From: Perkinsus chesapeaki
Lineage: Eukaryota > Perkinsozoa > Perkinsida > Perkinsidae
Reading direction: 5' to 3'
Assembly: GCA_013115145.1 (NCBI GenBank)
Contig: JAAPAO010000019.1
Location: 1 to 64,000 of the forward strand
Length of the DNA stretch: 64,000 nt
Below, piece after piece: positions 59,327 to 64,000 of the stretch. Position 1 is the stretch's first letter, and every line of letters starts with the position of its first letter. A program made the position numbers and the translations under genes. Under the pieces are notes generated by a model. That model was not told where the DNA came from. It searched no databases and was given only the letters and a program-made list of their open reading frames with translations.

Positions 59327-60901
59327 ATGGATGTCATCGTGAGACTGAGGAAGTGCAGTGAAAATACACAATTACCATCAGCCACTACTAAGACAGATTC
59401 ATCATCCCTATCGGTAGGCACCGATACTCCTATTCGGCTCCCATCCGTGTTCAATTAGGTTGCGGGAAACTCTGTTCGAAGTTCTCCTACTTGGATGAGT
59501 TTCGCTTCGGTTATTGATTGTCAAGACGTCGATACCGAGCAGCGAGAAGTGTACACTAAAGTGGCCGCTAAAGCTGTTCACAGTGTAGCGACAGGTAAGC
59601 CTTGCAATGGCATTCTCCCTTCATTACTTTGTCATGCAGGGTTGTCGGATGCATGCATACTTGTGTACGGTCAAACTGGGGCTGGCAAAACCCGGACTGT
59701 CTTTGGTGCACCTGGTTTCTGGCGAAGCAGTCTAAGCGAGGCTACCGCTGAGGACGCGGCATCCGCCGGGTTACTTCCACGATCGGTCGGAGTCATTTTT
59801 CGTATCCTTTCCGAGAGGCACGACGACGCACCGGAAATCTTTGTAAGCTGCGCCGAGCTTTATCAAGGACAAATCCGAGATCTTATATTTCCAGACAGAA
59901 AGCCCCGACTGCTCGGCAACCGAGCCGGCAGCCACAACTTAGTCGATATTGGCTGGCTTCGGGTAATCGATACGACTGAGTTTTGCGACTCAGTACGTCG
60001 ATGCGCATCTCACAGGATGACATCTTCAACAAAAGGCAACGCTGTTAGCAGCAGAAGCCATTGCTTCTTTTACGTTAAAGTCGGTTCGCGTGTTCTTACC
60101 ATTGTCGATTTGGCTGGGAGCGAACGGCTTGCTAAGCACAGCAAATCGCGCAGCTTGAAGCTTCAGTCAGAAACGAGAACTATCAATTTGAGTCTGAGTT
60201 GGCTCTCGCACTGTTTCAAAGCGGTCTCGGTGGGCCAAAAGCCACCCGTACGAGAATCGGTTCTCACGAGGCTGCTTCATGGCGCCATAGTTGGCGACCA
60301 ATACACCGCCCTGTGTCTTTGTGTAACTGACCGATATGGCGACTTAGAAGAGACTCGCAGCACACTAGGGTTCGGGCAGCTCGTTCAAAAGGCTGCTCGG
60401 AGACTCCAAGTGGAGGAACCTCCCTCCACGACCGACGATACCGATACGAATGATGGACAAGTTGACGACTATATATCATCCAAGCTGGCTCTCAAGGCGA
60501 CCCGAGCGGACATAGCTGATTTACAGGCTTATGTGAGAGAGCTAAGCCGTCTCTGTTCTGGTAATCACAAGAGCTTCAAGAGGGCACTGAAAGCTGATGT
60601 TGCCGTGCTTAAAGAGGGGATTGACGAAACAGATAAAGATTCCAGCATTGAGGAATCTAAAGGCCAACCTGCGGTATTTTCGGTGCAGAATGCAGCAAGT
60701 GAGATATTACGAAGACTGAAAGAACGCGACAATAATGCGAAGGCTTCTCCGACGCGCCTGACGAACTCGGTCAGAGAGGCCGTTTATGCCAGTCGAGTGA
60801 AACGGCTGAGCGATTCGGATACGGCTAGAACACGAAGCACTACTGCTACTGATGACAAACACTGCATTAACCGATGTTATGAGCTTTTAGGCGCTGGTTG
60901 A
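59327..60901 (+). CDS. divergent kinesin motor protein
   Basis: Microtubule motor ATPase. Exons 59327-59413, 59459-59594 and 59640-60901 total 1485 nt, or 494 aa. Both introns are 45 nt, and the second contains no stop, so reading through it would insert a false 15-residue segment. Motor landmarks: the opening VIVRLRK strand, ILVYGQTGAGKTRTVFG (P-loop), GNAVSSRSHCFFYVKVG (switch I NxxSSRSH), LTIVDLAGSERLAKHSKS (switch II DLAGSE), and RESVLTRLL with TRSTLGFGQLVQKA near the motor end. The motor is short (about 320 residues), and the tail has a helical stretch (LKATRADIADLQAYVRELSR) and a basic C-terminus. The HIPYR-like microtubule-binding motif is altered to PPVRESVL. The subfamily cannot be assigned. 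Exon-like sequence at 59110-59295 may belong to another gene. Confidence 0.88.
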
Positions 60902-63900
60902 CTGACACTTTTATTGTTGCGCTCCAGTATCTTGATGAAAATAATATCGCCCCGTGTTGTCATTCAAATCAACTGCCACAGGGGATTTCCAAGAAAAAAC
61001 CGAAGAAGCAATGTCACTAGGTATCTTTGCACTTGTGCCATTCACACTCAATCGTTTTCCATTTTCACTTCAATTATAAAATTGCCGCTGTTTATGTTAC
61101 TACAGTGACTAAACTACTATCATTGCTCTAACACACTATGAACGAGAATTCATGGCTGACTGTTCTAGCCACCGTGATAGAACTCAATGTCAGACACTCT
61201 GACTCAGACTTGGTTATGTAACGCTCCGTCCATCGCTTGACTATATCGATCAGTATGGTTAGCGCCAACTTGTGTGACTGGCAGTTTCACGGTTTCGGTT
61301 TGCCGAGGAACAAGCTGAGGCCAGTACTCTGAACTATTGTATATCGGAATGTTCTTAGTGAAGTAGAACTGTATTGTTGTTATTTGCAGTAATTTCCCCA
61401 ATACTTTCCGATCTCCCTACGATCTCCCTAACGGTCTCTTACGATCGTATCTGCGGCTCCACATCAACTATATTGGTATGTCCTATATTAGCATCAACTA
61501 TTTCGTTATAGATCCGGAGGTGTTACGTTATTGAGTCATCATGGTTATCTATTCCAGTACAGTTAAAGAAGATGGACTTCAAGTTTGGGGATGATAAGAG
61601 TCGCTTCTCAAACACAAGTGAGAGACGAGACAACTAAGGTGGAAGAAACCCCAGAATCGTAAAACCCTCAGCCCGGACTAGAAGCCAGGACTTGACTATC
61701 AAGCACAATTGATAAGGCTTCATTAGTTCCCCGCAGCTATGGAGAGGCCCACGCTGAAATGATTAGAAAGGGCCGTGCTCCACTGATGGACCATCAGTGG
61801 AGCGCGGCCATCAGTGATGGTGGTACACGTGCGGTGTGAGGTGTGCGCTCCAGCGCAGTGTACGGAGACTCGTGAACCATTGTACGATTTTCCGGTGTTT
61901 ATACTCATACACATATTTGTGCATGCGTGCTGAGCCCCTTGCGCGGTCACTTGCCTAGAGCATTAGGTTAGATTAAGGACAGGAGTGAGTTGAGCTTCTG
62001 GTTCTTACTAGCCTGAAACTTAGGCCAGAGCTTAAGTTAGTAGACTGTGTTGAGGTTTACTAGCCGCTAGTGGTTATACTTCGTACGTTAGTAACGTAGT
62101 TGAAGGTCTGGTTACGGCAGTTGTCTATAGAGTTAGGCATTGTGTTCACTAGTAACTATGGTGTTGACACGTAGCGGCAAGAGTTCCAATGAGGATATAG
62201 ACTTACCGAATCGTATCATCTCGAGTGAGAGAATAACTAAGGTTAGGAAGCGTTCCTCGGGACGTATTCGTGCTAAGATATCGAGTCCTGTTCTGAGTGA
62301 TCCCAGTCCTTTTCCCCTCTGCGGTTGTCTTCGCCAACTGGGAATTTGCTTCCGCCTATGATTCCAGATCACCGCATCGCGCAGAGAACCGCAATCCTGT
62401 ACTCACCACTACTACGTGCTCTTATGTATGATAAGCCATAAAGACGATATGAGCGGCACATGTGGCAAACCACCGGGGGGTATTCAGAAGCTCTTGGAAA
62501 TGAATAGTTACGACCCTCATTACGGGCCTACTCGGCTTCACCTCTCTCCCACTCACTGACCAAGTCTGACAGCTTGCTTATAACAGGCTGTGTTGAGGCT
62601 CTGTTAACAGAGCCGTGAATCGTGCTCCAACATGCCGACGTTCCTTATCTCGTGATGTGAACTCAGGGATCCTAATTCCTGGTCGTCTGTATTTTGCTGA
62701 TACTACTGCTTGCCTATCTACAGTATAACAGTTATATGGTATAGCCTATATTTTACATTAATTTGTTGCATGAATCGGTGTTGAGTAGGGCTGATGGGTT
62801 GACTAGACATGTGATAAGGGAAGGGCCGGTATGCGGATCACGCTCTCATGAATCTCACTCACCATTTAATAAATGGCATTTATGGATTCATCCCGTGTAT
62901 CTCTAATAATTTATTACTAGAGATTTTCGAATTTAGATCACGTACTCCAAATCATGGGTTTTTGAGGATGAGGGGCGTATGTGGTAGTGATTCAGGAATG
63001 AGAGCCACTGGTTCAACTCACTCCCTGACTAAACAAGTGAGTGTTCACGTAGTTGACCGAGTCGTTCAAGCGATCGTAGCATTCACAAGTTGTGACAACT
63101 ACTTTGGCCACCTGAGTTGGGGGCTCTTACTGCGGCCAGAGCAGCTAGCTGCCCTCATAGCGATTGTAGCCATTTGAGGGTAGCTCATTTGAGAACGCAC
63201 GCTAATTTTATGATCTATACTAAGAATTTCATAAACTATGAACTTCATAGTTTTGTCTCTTCGCCATGCTTGAGGTTACGTCATGACTGCTGTCTCACGA
63301 GAACAGACCACACATCCACGAGAGCAGGGCTTCGGCTAAGCCGAGTCGGCTTGCGCTTCAGCACGCTGCCCTTTTAACATCAAAACTCGTATTGTGTGTC
63401 TCCGTTACTATGTAATACGTAGTATTTATTTACACTAGTTCTTTACACGTAGCAAGAAGGGTGTTGATGAATATGGAAGTCCTCCAATCGCCGCTAGTAT
63501 GCTCTGCGGCTCAGACCTGTCCAGATTCGATATGCACCGAGAGCTGCCTTTCCTAGGGGGAATGAAAATCATTCCGAGGTCCAGTTTTCTCGGTTCAACC
63601 GTGTATTCGTGGAAGAGTGGAGTGTCTTCTTGTAGCCAGACGCGGTAACAGCGTCCTCAACGGCCACTGCGGCGTAACGTATGCTAGAACCGGGCTTATG
63701 TGTGCTGCGTTTTGGTACTATCAGGCAGCCACATGCCGGCTGTGTAATTGCACGCGTAGTGGAGTGGAAGAGGGTGTGCGTGCCGAGTTCAACAAGCGTG
63801 CTCTACAAGGCTGTTATACTTCCGCTCATTCATGGTAAGCAACAGTATCTTCGGTGTTATCTTGGGTCTATTGAGTATACTCTACGTGGTTGTTGGTGAC

Positions 63901-64000
63901 ATTCAATTGGAGCGTTTCTTCGAGGATCCTCCAGGTTGTGCCTCCCAGAATCTTCCTACTTACCGTTGCTTTTACGCATCTAAGAACCCCTCCGGCTCTC
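60902..64000. other. no supported gene; scattered repeats and a hairpin
   Basis: Frames up to about 110 codons occur (for example 62848-63177) but have random-looking composition and no family, signal peptide or paired splice sites. The stretch holds a near-perfect long hairpin at 61771-61809. Short recurring words such as CGATCTCCC/TACGATC at 61405-61450 are visible. The window ends at 64000 without entering a recognisable gene. Confidence 0.5.
61771..61809. repeat. 19-bp inverted repeat with 1-nt loop
   Basis: Arm 61771-61789 and arm 61791-61809 are complementary at all positions except one G-T wobble, with a single A between them. It is an almost perfect palindrome of 39 bp. It could be a cruciform, a small foldback element or a recombination footprint. 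It lies far from any called gene. Confidence 0.8.

Noticed and set aside
1-64000. Spliced-leader RNA gene, rRNA, hammerhead ribozyme, bacterial operons or ribosome-binding sites
   Set aside because: I looked for the characteristic core words and structures and found none that hold up.

Overview
This is a eukaryotic nuclear window, not a bacterial one. Genes are broken into many short exons, and the introns I could resolve by matching protein families across frames are mostly 35-60 nt with GT...AG ends. The set (FKBP-TPR-cyclophilin dual immunophilin, DPH1, alpha-SNAP, a UBE2K-like E2, a kinesin, OLA1, an LPCAT-like acyltransferase) fits a unicellular eukaryote. The dual immunophilin is best known from Toxoplasma, which together with the very compact introns and paired secreted-protein paralogues makes an alveolate plausible, perhaps perkinsid-like. 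That placement is inference.

Layout. 1-137 is homopolymeric G/C sequence at the edge. 138-3800 is gene-poor, with repeats and one candidate exon pair. 3820-9733 (+): an RlmI-type RNA methyltransferase, then an LPCAT-like acyltransferase, each with a terminal-inverted-repeat element in an intron. 10909-13794 (+): a small RAP1-type Myb protein, then two tandem paralogues each carrying two SpoVS/Alba-like repeats behind a mitochondrial-type leader. 14927-26040 (mostly -): a secreted protein, a TFIIS-N-domain protein, an unidentified gene, a DsbA/FrnE-type oxidoreductase, the OLA1/YchF GTPase, an intronless KH protein and a 30-bp minisatellite. 26199-33551 (-): a long coiled-coil gene and an 11-exon DPH1. 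33872-36416 (+): two secreted paralogues, then a 39-bp satellite interrupted by 235 N. 36529-47641 (+): the dual immunophilin, weakly resolved exons, the E2 enzyme and a glycine-rich membrane protein. 47971-53770 (-): a decayed LINE, a secreted protein, an unidentified gene and a universal-stress-protein-like gene. 54994-60901: an unknown acidic protein, alpha-SNAP, a small minus-strand candidate and a kinesin. 60902-64000 shows no gene I can support.

Functionally these are independent housekeeping genes (RNA modification, translation, lipid synthesis, secretion, ubiquitin, cytoskeleton) plus lineage-specific secreted proteins. There are no operons. The strongest novelty candidate is the tandem pair of double-SpoVS proteins at 11773-13794. 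Next are the N- and C-terminally extended E2 (43561-45708), the dual immunophilin (36529-40278), and a group of bacterial-type genes (RlmI, SpoVS, FrnE) carrying host-style short introns. Exon coordinates in the evidence were derived by hand from splice-site phase consistency.
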